Positions 1 through 11,042 of a DNA stretch of 60,000 nucleotides are shown piece by piece. Within the stretch, counting starts at the first letter, position 1. Each line of letters begins with the position of its first letter. The position numbers were made by a program, and so were the translations under genes. Origin of the DNA: Cryptomeria japonica (lineage: Eukaryota > Streptophyta > Pinopsida > Cupressales > Cupressaceae); NCBI RefSeq assembly GCF_030272615.1, contig NC_081406.1, positions 238,690,422 to 238,750,421 of the forward strand. The letters run 5' to 3'. The notes under the pieces are model-generated. The model was not told the DNA's origin, made no database searches, and worked only from the letters and a program-made list of their open reading frames with translations.

Positions 1-3000
1 CAACCAAATTCTTGGATAATTGACTCAGGTGCTTCACACCACATGGCTTCTTCAGAAGATGATTTCACATCTTTAGAGCCATGTTCTATGCCTTCCATCC
101 TAATGGGTGATGACACTCCTGTTGAAGTGCATGGGAGAGGGTCTGTTGATGTGGGTGAAGGAACATTTCAAGATGTCCTTTGTGTTCCATCTTTATCAAC
201 TAATCTCCTATCTGTTTATCAGATCACTCACACTGGTTCTGGCAAGCGAGTTGAGTTCACACCAGATGTAGTGGTAATCAGCGAAATGCATAATGGGTCT
301 ACTGTTGCTATGGGAAAAGCAGATCATCATTCTAGATTATATCAATTTTCTCACTTTGTTCCTGACTCTCCTTCGACAGTTTTACTCACTCATGCAGATG
401 AGGTGAGTTGTTTGTGGCATCAACGGTTTGGCCACTTGAACTACCGTTACTTGCAATAGCTCAGTCAACAAGAAATGGTTTCAGGGTTGCCTTCTATTCG
501 ATTTTCTGATGGAGTTTTCCAGGGGTGCATTCTTGGTAAGCATCCAGAGGAGAAGTATGATAAAGGTAAAGCTTGGAGAGCTACACAACTATTGGAGTTG
601 GTACATAGTGACTTGGCAGGACCATTTCCACAACCATCCTTCAGCAAGGCTAGATATGTCTTGACATTTATTGATGACTTTTCCAGATATACATGGGTTT
701 ACTTTCTCAAACAAAAGTCTGAAGTCTTTGAAAATTTTCTAGATTTCAAAGCTTTTGCAGAGAAACAATCTGGGAAGTTCATCAAGATTCTGCGTACAGA
801 TAATGGGGGTGAATATGTTAATAATCAGTTTGAACAGTTTTGTGCTTCAGAAGGTATCAACATGCAGCACACAGTTCCATACAGTCCTCAACAAAATGGT
901 GTAGTAGAATGAAAGAATAGGTCCTTGAAGGAGATGGATAATTGTATGATTCACTCCAAGTCTTTGGCACCTCAGTATTGGGCAGAGGCCATCAACTGTG
1001 CGTGTTACATCCAGAACCGAGTTCCTCATAAAGCTGTGAAGGGGGTAACTCCCTTTCAAGCTTGGACTGGTCGAAAACCCACAGTTAAACACTTTAGAGT
1101 GTTTGGTTCTCTTGCATGGGCCCACATTCCAGCTGAAAAACGCAAGGCTATGGATCCGCAGAGTAAGCCTTGCATATTTGTTGGATATCCAGATGATGTC
1201 AAAGGGTATAGGCTTCTCCATCCCACTACTCATGAGTTGTTCATTAAGAGGAGTGTTCATTTTGAGGAGAGTTCTTCTAGTTCTTCTCATACCACTTCTC
1301 CATCCACTATCACATTGGAGAAATTGCATTATGATGACAGTTCTTCAGAGGATCTTAATCCTCCTAATCTTGATGAGGAGTCTTCTTCCTCTACTTCAGA
1401 TGGTGACAGTGATGATGAGGATTCACATTCCTCTCATAGTCATCATTCAGAGGTTGATGATTCTCCCCCAGACTCTCCAGCCTCAGTGCCTCTTTGGGCT
1501 CGACAAACTTTTGAGTCAGCAGGAGATTGGCTTGGTGATCCATTAGATACTAGAAGAACAAGGTCACAATTTCAGCAAGCTCCACATCTCTTCATTACTT
1601 CAGCTTCTGATCCACAGTCCTTTCGAGAAGCTTCAGGTGTTCCTGAGTGGGATGCTGCAATGCAAGAAGAGTTCAATTCCTTGGAAAGGAATCACACATG
1701 GGATTTAGTTCCTCTTCCTAAGGGAAGGAAACTTGTTCGATGCAAGTGGATCTATCGAACAAAATTTGCAGCGGATGGGTCGGTTGATAAGTATAAGGCT
1801 CGCTTGGTAGCAAAAGGTTTTTCCCAAGTTCCAGGGGTTGATTACTCTGAGACTTTTGCTCCAGTTGCTAAGATGAATTCCATCCGGCTTGTTCTTGCTA
1901 TAGCTGCAGCCCATCGTTGGGAAGTTCTTCAGATGGATGTGAAGAGTGCATTTCTTCATGGTGACCTTCAGGAGGAAATCTACATGGAGCAACCACAGGG
2001 GTTTGTTCAGGATCCTTCACTTGTGTGTCGACTTCGAAAGTCTCTCTATGGCCTCAAACAGGCTCCTCGAGCTTGGTATGCCAAGATGGACTCATTCCTT
2101 CTGACAGTTGGTTTCACTCGGTGCCATTCTGATCCGAATGTATACATTCTACAACAGGATGAAACTCTCACATTTTTGGTTCTCTATGTTGATGACTTGT
2201 TACTCACAGGGAGTCACTCATCCACCATCAAAGCAGTGAAAATTGCTCTACATGATAGATTTTTGATGTCAGACTTGGGTCTTCTGCATTACTTCTTGGG
2301 AATTGAGATCACTCAATCATCTTTAGGAATCTTCCTTGGACAACCCAAGTATGCACTTGATATGCTCTCCAGATTTCACATGGCTGATTGTAAGCCTGCA
2401 TCTACTCCATTTTTGTCAGGGGTCAAACTTGAGGCTAAGTGCTCTTCACCCTTGGTTGATGGCACTTTATATCGACAGCTTGTTGGAAGCCTCATTTATT
2501 TGACTCATACGAGACCCGACATTTCTTATGCTGTGGGCATGGTCTCTAGATTCATGCAGGAGCCACATGAGTTGCATTGGAAAGCAGCTAAGCGGATCCT
2601 CCACTACATTCAGGGTACTCACAATTATGGAATTCAGTATGTAGCAGGTGTGGATATTGACTTGGTAGGATATATAGATTCAGATTGGGCAGGTGATTCT
2701 CAGGATCGCAAGTCTACTTCTGGGTATTGCTTCTCACTTGGTTCTGGTCTAGTTTGTTGGTCGAGCAAGAAGCAGTCTGCAATTGCTCTTTCATCGACAG
2801 AGGCCGAGTATCGAGGGGCAGTCAATGCCACCACTAAGGCTATTTGGCTTCAAAATATTCTTACTGAGTTTGGTATTCCAGTTAGAAAGCCTACCATCAT
2901 CTTTTGTGATAATCAGAGTGCTATACAGATCTCAAGAAATCCAGTTCATCATCAGAGGACGAAACACATTGAGATACACATGCACTATATTCGGGAGCTC

Positions 3001-3150
3001 ATTCAGGAAGGCATCATTGATCTTAAGTATTGTTCTACATCGGAGCAAACTGCGGACATCTTCACCAAACCTTTCACTGAAAGCAAGTTCCTTCATTTGC
3101 GATCTTTGCTTGGGATGCAAAAGGTGTCTACTTCATTAGGGGCTTCTTAG
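1..3150 (+). pseudogene. pol: copia pol polyprotein, two in-frame stops
   Basis: One frame (codons starting at 1) runs to the TAG at 3148-3150. A protease active-site motif DSG lies at 22-30. The GAG-pre-integrase motif LWHQRFGHLN is near 411-440; the first of its paired cysteines appears to be Phe (VFQGC), so its zinc finger looks damaged. The integrase acidic residues are at 610 (HSD), 799 (TDNGGEY) and 907 (GVVE). RT carries KARLVAKGFSQ, LKQAPRAWY and an intact YVDD at 2185-2196. RNase H carries DSDWAGD, SSTEAEY and TKHIEI. The only breaks are TAG at 457-459 and TGA at 910-912; no frameshift is needed. Both could arise by C-to-T change. Without those stops it would polymerise, cleave and integrate element cDNA in cytoplasmic particles. 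Now it is a recent pseudogene. Confidence 0.95.
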
Positions 3151-3305
3151 TCCTTCATTCTTTCTCTCTCTATTTAGGGGGGTCTATTCCTCTTATGGGG
3201 GGGCTTCTTCTTTTGGGGGGGGATATTTATGTACATGGGTACCTAACATGGCCTCATTTGCCGGGACCAATCTTTTCACCCACCTAAGCTACGCTTAAGG
3301 GGGGG
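3151..3305 (+). promoter_or_regulatory. 3' untranslated region with repeated G-runs and polypurine tract
   Basis: Three G-runs of 6-8 bases lie at 3177-3182, 3197-3203 and 3215-3222. A fourth run (3299-3305, preceded by AA) abuts the LTR start and is the likely polypurine tract that primes plus-strand DNA synthesis. The other runs resemble spare polypurine tracts; together the four could fold as a G-quadruplex in the RNA. Both readings of the extra runs are inference. Confidence 0.75.
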
Positions 3306-3966
3306 TGTTAGTGTAGGTTTTTTTATTTTCCTTATGTTAGGGGGTATTTATTTTTCCTACACATATATTATTAAGCTTGCTTAGGTTATTAGGTGTGGTT
3401 AATATGAGGACACGTGGTGGAATACATTAGCTACATGTGTAACTCTCCACCTCACATGGGTAGTTGAGTTACACACCCTCTTTTGGCCTGTTGTGCCACC
3501 TCTCATAACCACTATTTTGTCATTTCCTAAGTGGGTTATGGGGTAGTTGGGTTTCTCACCCTCTTTTGGCCTTATGTGCCACCTCTTATAACTCCTTTTT
3601 TGTTTTCATGTAAGGAGGTTATGCCACATGTTTTGGCATTTACCAAGTAGGTAAAAACCTCCCACCTTTTATGGGGTAGTAGGTAAAACCTCCCACTTTT
3701 TATGGAGGTGGGAGTTAATGCACCTCTTGGTTGTATATGCTATTATTTTTCTATATAATAAGCAATATACTCTCACCTTCACTAGTGAAGTGATAGCTCG
3801 GTGAGAGTCTTCTCTAAATTCTCTTCTTTATCTCTATTTTTCTCTCATATCAGATTTATCTTCATTCAGCTATTTTGATCTTCGATCATCCGTTGCTTGG
3901 AGTTGCATGTGATCTATGACCGACATCAGATCCTGGCTCAATTCTTGCTTCTCACAGAATTTAACA
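3306..3966 (+). repeat. 3' LTR of the copia element
   Basis: It starts TGTTAGTG directly after the polypurine tract and ends with TTTAACA, giving a TGTTA/TAACA inverted terminus. The length is 661 bp. A short imperfect internal repetition built on the phrase ACCCTCTTTTGGCC is visible near 3475 and 3558, each followed by a GTGCCACCTCT phrase. The right end is also supported by the coding frame that resumes at 3968. Confidence 0.85.
3751..3760 (+). promoter_or_regulatory. TATA box in the copia 3' LTR
   Basis: The string CTATATAATA lies about 210 bp before the LTR end, where a Pol II TATA box of a copia LTR is expected. A run of short TC-rich sequence follows (3768-3850), as is common at plant transcription starts. 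Activity is not shown. Confidence 0.55.
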
Positions 3967-3967
3967 A

Positions 3968-6900
3968 TGTTGTGTTGAGGAACTAGGTCATGTTGAGATC
4001 AAGGATACATATGATGAATTGTGTACCGATGGAAAACTAGATAACAAGTTTGGACACATTAAAGTCAAGGGATTGACCGAAGCCCTACCCTATCCCCGTG
4101 TCTTCAAACCCCAATGGTTCAAGTTTGTTCTAAGCAGAGTTCATGATAATTTCATGTGGTTAGAGGAGCAACCATTCAAAATCACCAAGGAAATCATTCA
4201 CTTGATAACCGGATACCCTATTTATGACCATGCCTAAGCTTAGAAAATGATTTCACAGAAGGAATTGATCACTTTAACTGTAATTGAATCTGATTGCAGA
4301 GGTCTAAAACTGAATAATGTCACAGATGCGGAGCTGAAGTTTGCCATTAGAGTAATAGGTTATTGTTTCTTTCAATCAGCAAAGGAAAATAGTGTACCAT
4401 GTGCAGCTGTTGATTTAGCATATAAAATTGTGAAGAAGGGAATGAAGATTGATCTTTGTGAAGTGTTGTTGAAGAATCTGTTTGAAAATCTAAACACCAT
4501 AAGGAAGTCAAAGAAGAACAACTCGACTAACACACTGAAGTTTGGATCACTCTTGGTATGCATGTTTTTCTATTTTCAGAAATTCTTTCCATCTGTCGGT
4601 AACGTAGTTTGGGAGCTACACCGACCAATCACCCATCAAATCAATGACTTCATCAAACAGCTAGGTGATAACTTCAATTAGATTATGGATGATTACTTAA
4701 GCAAGTTTCAAGAAAAGATGCATAACAGGTAAAGGATTCCACCCAAGTTAGTGGAGAAATACAAGGATGATATATGCTTTGAAGTAGACACTGACTACTG
4801 CTATGTCAATGCGGTGGAACCAAGAACTCAATCTTTGTCACCTATGGGTTATGAGATTGATTTTGACATTTCACAACAGCAGATAGATGCCTTTCTTGCA
4901 CTTCCAAGGCATGCTATAGAAATTAGGTATGGAACCTATGAAGAGGTTAAAGAAAAAGTTAAGATGAGCATTGTAGTACCTAAGGTTACAAGGAAAGGAA
5001 CTAAAATGATTAAAGTGTTAACTGAGAAATTTGGAGAAGGTTCTTCCTCCACTCCTGTCAAGAGTGTTCAAGTCATAACCGAGGAGGAATCTGAAGCCCA
5101 AGAAGTAGCTATTACATTGAGCACCGAGCTGCCAAAAGGGAAAATTTTGAAAAGGAAGAAACAGGATACATCACAGGTATCACCGACTCCTCCAGTGAAG
5201 CGCCCAAACACTAGATCTTCTGCAGTGTCACCGGGCAAGAAACAGAAAAGTGTTGCAGTTCCAAAGGTAACAAAAACTTACAAGAAGTCTACTTAGAGAC
5301 TCAATTTGAACAAAGAGTCCAGTGACACTGAATCTGAAGACGCAAGAAAATTTCAGATTGTTAAGAGTAAAAAGGAAGAAGTACATAGTGTTGATAACTT
5401 TTGTGCTAACCTGAAACAATATGGTGGATTTGGAGCTTCTAGATATGTGAAATATGATTCTAGAAATGAAGATGAAAAGAGGCAAATAGAAGAAGCAGTA
5501 GTATGTACACTACTTAAATTCCGAATAGTCCCATTGGAAGTGACTAATTTCCTTCCTAAAACATTGTATTCACATATTGATACCAGGTGGCAATATGTTA
5601 TGGACTCGGAGAAATAGGTTAGAGAAAGAGTTTTGGTACATCTCTTTCCAGACATGTCGGTAGATGACATTAAAGAACATTTAAAGACCTCACAGAAAAA
5701 CTTTCAAGTAAAGCAGAGAGCATTGAAAATGATGAACGGTCTTTATCTTGAAGTCAAGAATGAAACTAAGGAAAAATGGCAAGAAATATTCCAACTCAAG
5801 AATGATGAACCTCATGTTGAACCTCAAAGTGCACTTGAAATAGTTGACATCACCGAACAAGATCCTGCTAAAACTATTCAATTAGATGAGGATGTCATGG
5901 CTTCTGAGGATCAGGGACAAGAAATGATAGAAGGCAATGCCTATGCCAAACTGGTATCTAGTGAATCAGTTTTGGAACAAGTCAAGTCATATCCTCTGGT
6001 CACTCAACAAGTCCCAACTGAGCATCCTAAGGATAATGATCAAGGGAAAGGGGGTCAACAGTCTACCAAAGGAGAATCTACTTCTCATACCACTGGGGAA
6101 CAGACTTCTCAAGCACCTGCAAGCATAGAAACTATTGCCACTGAGACCCCAAGCACAGAAGCACCGAAGGAGAAAATAGAGGCTACAGGAACCGACAAAA
6201 GAGTTGCCTCTACCGAGCAACCTACCGAGGGTAAACAAGCCTCCCAAGCCATTCTATTAGTTCAACCGGTGAAAGCCTCCTCCTCTAAAGAAAAAAAAAT
6301 GAAAAAGCATAGTTCCAAGATAGATTTGTCAAAACCAATTGTGTTGCCTAATGTAGATATATCCAAACTGAAAGGGCAAGCACTCATTAAATTCAGAGAG
6401 CTATGCAAAGCCAAAGCTGAATAGGAAAGACAGATGGCTATTCAGAAAAAGAACCGTGTACTTCAGAAGGTTAAGGCATTATTGTCAGACATGCTACCTA
6501 AAGCTAACGTGAATAAAGATGTTGCCATCCATATGCAACTGGATGAACTCCTCACTCAATTACAAGCATCAGGAGTAGACGCGTCTGAATACCTCAGCAA
6601 GCTAAAGGATAAAGAGCTAACTGCAAAAATGATTGAAGAGGTACAGAAAGCGATTGCTATCGGTAAAGTCAAACTAGTCAAATTCATAGCTGAGTTGTCC
6701 CCTCAACTTAAGCATATTCTTTATTTGTTTCAAAAGCTTTGTACATTCTCTTTATTCATTAAGGATATCAAAAATAAAACCGAATTCATTGAACAAGAGA
6801 TCACCAATCTCTCCAATACATTGACTACCGAGCCAAATTCTATTCAGAATTTCTACACCAAATTGCAAACTCTTATGGCTCAACAGTTGGAACTTCAAAA

Positions 6901-7150
6901 TGAAGAGCATAAGATCAGGATGGATATAATGACTCTTCAGACATTATTCATTCCTCATAATTCATCTGTTCAAGAGAAGATCAACCGAGCTACTCATTTA
7001 TCCACTCAACTAGAGGGAAGTACACTAGATGGTCTGACCTCACTCCTAGCTGACATTAGAGCTCAGAATTCACTCATGGATAGTGTCAAGGATGCCCTCT
7101 CTACCACTCTCACCGATGCAAGGACAAAGTATAAATCCATTTTTGACTAG
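3968..7150 (+). pseudogene. large accessory ORF of unknown function, seven in-frame stops
   Basis: One frame stays open from the copia insertion point to TAG at 7148, broken only by stops at 4235, 4241, 4679, 4730, 5294, 5615 and 6422. This gives at least 1,060 codons without an apparent frameshift; the true start is outside the window. The N-terminal part (to about 4730) is compact and hydrophobic, with phrases such as HDNFMWLEEQPFKITKE. A middle part is rich in Lys, Ser, Thr, Pro and Glu and looks disordered. The C-terminal part (6434-7150) is Leu/Gln-rich and likely helical or coiled coil. I see no gag zinc knuckle, protease, RT or integrase motif. I do not recognise the family; an env-like or accessory role is only suggested by its place before the polypurine region. 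Confidence 0.75.
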
Positions 7151-7544
7151 TTGCCTCCACCGAATGGTAACTAGTTTTGATGTTTGTCAAAAAGGGGGAG
7201 TATAGTATCAAAGTATCAAAGGGGGAGTGTAGTATACAGGGGGAGTATACCGAGCAAAATAGAGTATCCAAATGCACAGTTGAATTTAACAGGGGAGCAT
7301 TAAACATCGAGCAATGATCAAAGAGAAAAGAACAAGTGCAGTAAACATAGAACATTGATCACCGAGCATGCAAAATCAGAATTATGTACAGTATATTGAT
7401 AAGGGGAGTATATCTGAGTATACTATTTATTGACTATTGTATATACTGTCAGTTTAGTCAAATTTCGTAAGTATATAGATTTTCAGTTATGACTTTGAAA
7501 GGAGTTTTGTCAAACATTTCAAAACTAATGTCAAAAGGGGAGAT
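7151..7544 (+). promoter_or_regulatory. multiple polypurine-tract region
   Basis: G4-5 purine motifs of the form GGGGAG recur at about 7192, 7219, 7239, 7291, 7402 and 7536. The last, AAAAGGGGAGAT, directly precedes the LTR start and is the likely functional primer for plus-strand synthesis. Arrays of this kind are a reported hallmark of Sirevirus genomes. No gene is seen in this stretch. Confidence 0.7.
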
Positions 7545-8731
7545 TGTTACTATTTACTAAGTTGTCATTAGTTTTATATCCAAAGTCATCCTATATACTC
7601 TAGTTGGTTAATACTACTGGAACATTCAGTCGGTAAGCACTAAAGCAGTCGGTTATAGAAGATAGAAGTCACAGAGTCTAGTATACACCGAGCTGTCTAC
7701 CGAGTAACACTCTATGTCTACCAAGCAACAAAAATGATATGCCGAGTGAAAACGTGTTACCAGATTCATTGAACTTGGACACATATGTGGAAATATGTTA
7801 CAAGATCGATGAACAAAGAACCGTTATCACATAGGAAATTGCACTTCTAGATTGTGTATGATTTTGAGGTCATCTATCCAATGAAATATTTTGTATAGTT
7901 ATTCATTCAATGAATCTTGTTTGTAAGATCAATGCATTAACAAGATCACCATCCTAAGAGATCTATTTATATGCAGAATGATTTAAGGATCACGGATGAG
8001 AAAAGAGTATGAGACATGTGTGATAGATATGTTGAAAAGCAATATCATGAGAAAGCACAATGTGTTATGACTGTTATGACTATCAGAAATATTCAAAGGT
8101 CACCAAGAAAGATTTCAGAGAACAATTAAGGGACAGAGTAAACAGAATGGTTTACCAAGTTGATTTATCAATTACCGAGGTATGCTATGAGCAAGGTAAT
8201 ATTATATTGAGCACATAGAATCTGCTATAACATTTCAGATGTAAAGTTGCAGATATTTGTAAAAATTTTATTGTGATATTTTGAGTTGTAAGAGAAACCT
8301 TTAACAGGGTAAAAGACTCTAACAAAGTCTATAAATTGTAAAGCCTTTAACCAGGTGCAACATTTAGTTTAAGTGTTGTAAAATCCTTTAGCAAGGTAGA
8401 TCTAAAGATCTTGATACTCCTAACAGGGTAAGCTATCAGAAATAACTAAACATGTAGCTCTAACCGAGCAACCTTTATTATTGCAGTAGTGAAGTTGTGG
8501 GTGCCATCCCCATCGCAGTTTTTTTCTCTAACCAAGAGTTTCTGCGTAACCAAAATATATGTGTTATGGAGTGAATCATGTATGATTGTTATTTATTTGT
8601 TTTAGCATCATATTATGTTACAACAGTTTTTGGTTTATGCTTAACAGTAAAGTTATTGTTGAAGAAAAGATTTGAAGTACTGATTCACCCCTCCCCTCTC
8701 AGTACATTAGCTTTCCATATTGGGCCTAACA
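7545..8731 (+). repeat. 3' LTR of the accessory-ORF element
   Basis: It begins TGTTACTATT after a polypurine tract and ends CCTAACA, a TGTTA/TAACA terminus, 1,187 bp. The partner LTR is not in the window, so the ends rest on structure. Near 8685-8705 a CACCCCTCCCCTCTCAG block resembles the block near the end of the copia LTRs at 28.9 and 34.7 kb. Phrases of the form TAACAGGGTA and related ones recur between 8300 and 8430. The right edge meets a LTR of the next element with no spacer. Confidence 0.7.
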
Positions 8732-9438
8732 CCAAAGCTAGTAGCACGCTATCAGATCTCAGATCTGATCTCTCCCTCTCCTCTAATATTTTTGTAACCT
8801 AACTTGGGTGGGGTTGCGGTTTTCTCAAATGTAACCATCTGAGTTATGCCTAATCTATAAAGGCAATTTTATAACATTTGGTTAGGATCTTCCCGCTTTT
8901 TTTATCATGTTGAATTCTTATGTCATCTACACATGAAAATTTTTGCCTTGCCCTTTCATCAATAAAACTATCTTTCTTGCCTTTACTCGATTCTTACAAT
9001 CTGTGTAAGTGTTTACCTCTTTGTTTGAATTATTTCTCCTTTGGTTTTCTGTAGTGTAAGTGACCGTGTTGATTCACAGCCTTCACTCACACTTATATGG
9101 CAAAGTAGAATAGAATTTTGTGCATCCTTGGGTAGTTTTCATTAATGTGTTGTGTAGCTATAGTCAGGGATGGATCATCATTTCAATCTGGGTGCAAACC
9201 CTTTTCCCTTATTTCCTGCAACCCTTCTCTTTCTCCCTTTTCCTTGTCAAACCATAGATTAGTTTTATTAGTGTTGGGTTGGTCCAACACTCTGTATTCA
9301 GATTGAAGAGGAAGTTGGACTTCTCTAGAGATTCAACCTCACAACAACGCAAGGCCTCACATTTGAGAGGTTGATTCAATATTTCACAAGGTTGGTGGTC
9401 AAGCCTGATCACCAGGGATGCAAACTTTTGTGCTAACA
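8732..9438 (+). repeat. left LTR of the gag-only element
   Basis: It matches 13045-13813 along its length, including GTTGGGTTGGTCCAACACTC (9273-9292) and the end GCTAACA. The likely first bases TGCTCC of the right copy are missing at the junction with the preceding LTR. A TATAAAG box lies at 8856-8862. Confidence 0.82.
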
Positions 9439-9440
9439 GG

Positions 9441-9461
9441 TTTTGGCAGGCTCGGTGGGAC
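9441..9461 (+). promoter_or_regulatory. candidate primer-binding site
   Basis: Just after the LTR end comes TTTTGGCAGGCTCGGTGGGA. Its TGGC...CT...GGG layout resembles gypsy primer-binding sites that pair with a tRNA 3' end. The tRNA is not identified. Confidence 0.45.
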
Positions 9462-9859
9462 AAATTGAACCAGCTCTAGTTCAAGCTTCTTATCATTTTA
9501 TTGATGGTTAGTGTGTCCATCAACAAATTCAACCATTGGAGGCAGTCACATCAGCACCTAGCGACTCTGAGGATCAGATCTAGGCTCTTGTAATATGGAT
9601 AGGTGCAAGGTAGAAGTAGCCTAAACTGCTGACATCGAAGTTGCAGTAGCGAGCATTGTGTAATGGTTGTGCAAGAAGATCAACTAGGTTAAAGCCAAGA
9701 AAACATATCCTTCAAACAGTCGATTAGGAGCTCCTTCTAGAGGTATTTTTCTCTGATAATATGAACTTGCATATTCTAGAAGTATAGGGAGTAGCATAAA
9801 AATATGGCTATCCCTAGAATTCATACTTTTGTCACCTTTAATGGTGGCAGCCCTTAGCT

Positions 9860-11042
9860 CTAGCCCAAAAGAATGACATCCCAGTTTTAGCCTTGAAGGT
9901 TGTATCTTTTTTCATTGGGGAAACCCCTGTCACCCCAACTAAGCACATTCAAGATGTAATAGGTATCTGCTTTATTTTTTACATCATAGAAGACAACATA
10001 GCAATGAGGCTTCTTGCCTCTTCATTCAAGAGAAAATACCTACAATGGTTTAGGAGTTTGGCCTCTAGTTCAATCCATAGATGGGATGAATTAGGGGAGA
10101 AATTGTGCAAGAGTTTTGAGGACAGGAGTGACTCTTTGTCACTGATTGAGCAGCTAGTATCTATCAAGAGAGCCCTGTATGAATTCATGGTAGACTTCAA
10201 CTACAGGTTCCAAAAGACTTGGGATAGTATCCCTACTTTAGTCAGGCCATCTACCAACTGTGCCTTCTTATATATACATCCTTAGGGCTCTAAATAGTGT
10301 CATAGTTATGATGATACACTCATTGGGAGGGGATAACCTTCCAAGAGCTTATGACATTGCCATCAAAGCAGAAAGGTACTTAATATAGGCTGGAAAGTTA
10401 ACTCCTAGGCCTCCATGCCCTTGTTTCCAAAGGTTCCTGCATAGCATCCTGCTTTGGCCCCTATACCAGTGACATCTATAGGTCAAATTCTTACACCTGC
10501 ACCTCCTCCATCATTCATAGAGATTCAGAGATCCAATTTTGCAAGACAAAACCAATGGATGGGCCCTAGGCCTTTGGATAGCCTAAATCCTACAATTGCA
10601 AGAACCTCAGGAGCATTTATTCCTGTGCAGTCCAATCATGTTAATCTGGTCACTTGTAGAAATGGGGATGCCTCTCAAGTCTTAGTGGTGCAGAGATTTT
10701 GTTTTTACAAACTGGCAGGAGGCAGAGGATACCAGTGAGGAGGAGTATGTTTCCTCATTTTAGGAAGAGCTCCCCTCCTCCCTTGATGAGAAGGATGTTC
10801 CTACATCTGAGCAGCAGCATGAGACCGAGCCAAGGGTTGGGGAGTCAGAGGATGATTCTATTTGGGATGATCTAGAGGAATTTTTCTCAAGTTTTGACAC
10901 TGAGCCAATAGCTTCTAGTCAGTTGAATCAAGAGGAGCAAGAGGAAGATCTTACATTTCCAGAAGAGCCAATAAATTTTGAAGAGCAGGGGCATATCTCA
11001 GAGGTGTTTGTTTTGTTGTCAAATCGGCAAAGCAAAGGGTAG
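9860..11042 (+). pseudogene. gag: gypsy-type gag, degraded
   Basis: The core at 9893-10285 contains AMRLLASSFK, QWFRSLASSS and DFNYRFQKTW, the pattern of the retrotransposon gag capsid domain of plant Ty3/gypsy elements. The same frame continues through stops to a Pro-rich part (10454-10730). After a frameshift near 10731 an acidic tail rich in Glu, Asp and Ser follows to TAG at 11040. No CCHC knuckle was found. Gag would form the particle shell that packages element RNA. The stops and at least one frameshift make it non-functional. Confidence 0.8.

Larger units (their letters stand above)
1..3966 (+). mobile_element. Ty1/copia LTR retrotransposon, 3' part (protease to 3' LTR)
   Basis: The window opens inside a copia element. 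What is seen in order is a protease motif, GAG-pre-integrase, integrase, reverse transcriptase, RNase H, a G-rich 3' untranslated stretch with a polypurine tract, and a 661-bp LTR. The LTR begins TGTTA and ends TAACA. The 5' LTR and gag lie left of the window. Immediately after the LTR an unrelated open reading frame resumes at 3968, so this element appears to have inserted into another element's coding region. The domain order protease-integrase-RT-RNase H is the family signature of Ty1/copia. The target-site duplication cannot be checked because the left end is missing. Confidence 0.93.
3967..8731 (+). mobile_element. LTR retrotransposon, right part, carrying a non-pol accessory ORF
   Basis: Seen are an accessory reading frame (3968-7150), a region with about six polypurine-like GGGGAG motifs (7151-7544), and one LTR (7545-8731). 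The left part lies beyond the inserted copia element, outside the window. Repeated polypurine tracts and an accessory ORF between pol and the 3' LTR are described for Sireviruses, a copia lineage. The LTR end also resembles the copia element at 27638-34752: both have a TTCA-C/T-rich-CTCTCA block shortly before a final CTAACA. No pol of this element is in view, so the lineage is inference. It could equally be a non-autonomous derivative. Confidence 0.65.

Noticed and set aside
847-1329. Minus-strand ORF of 160 codons
   Set aside because: It is antisense to the copia integrase, with no motif of its own.
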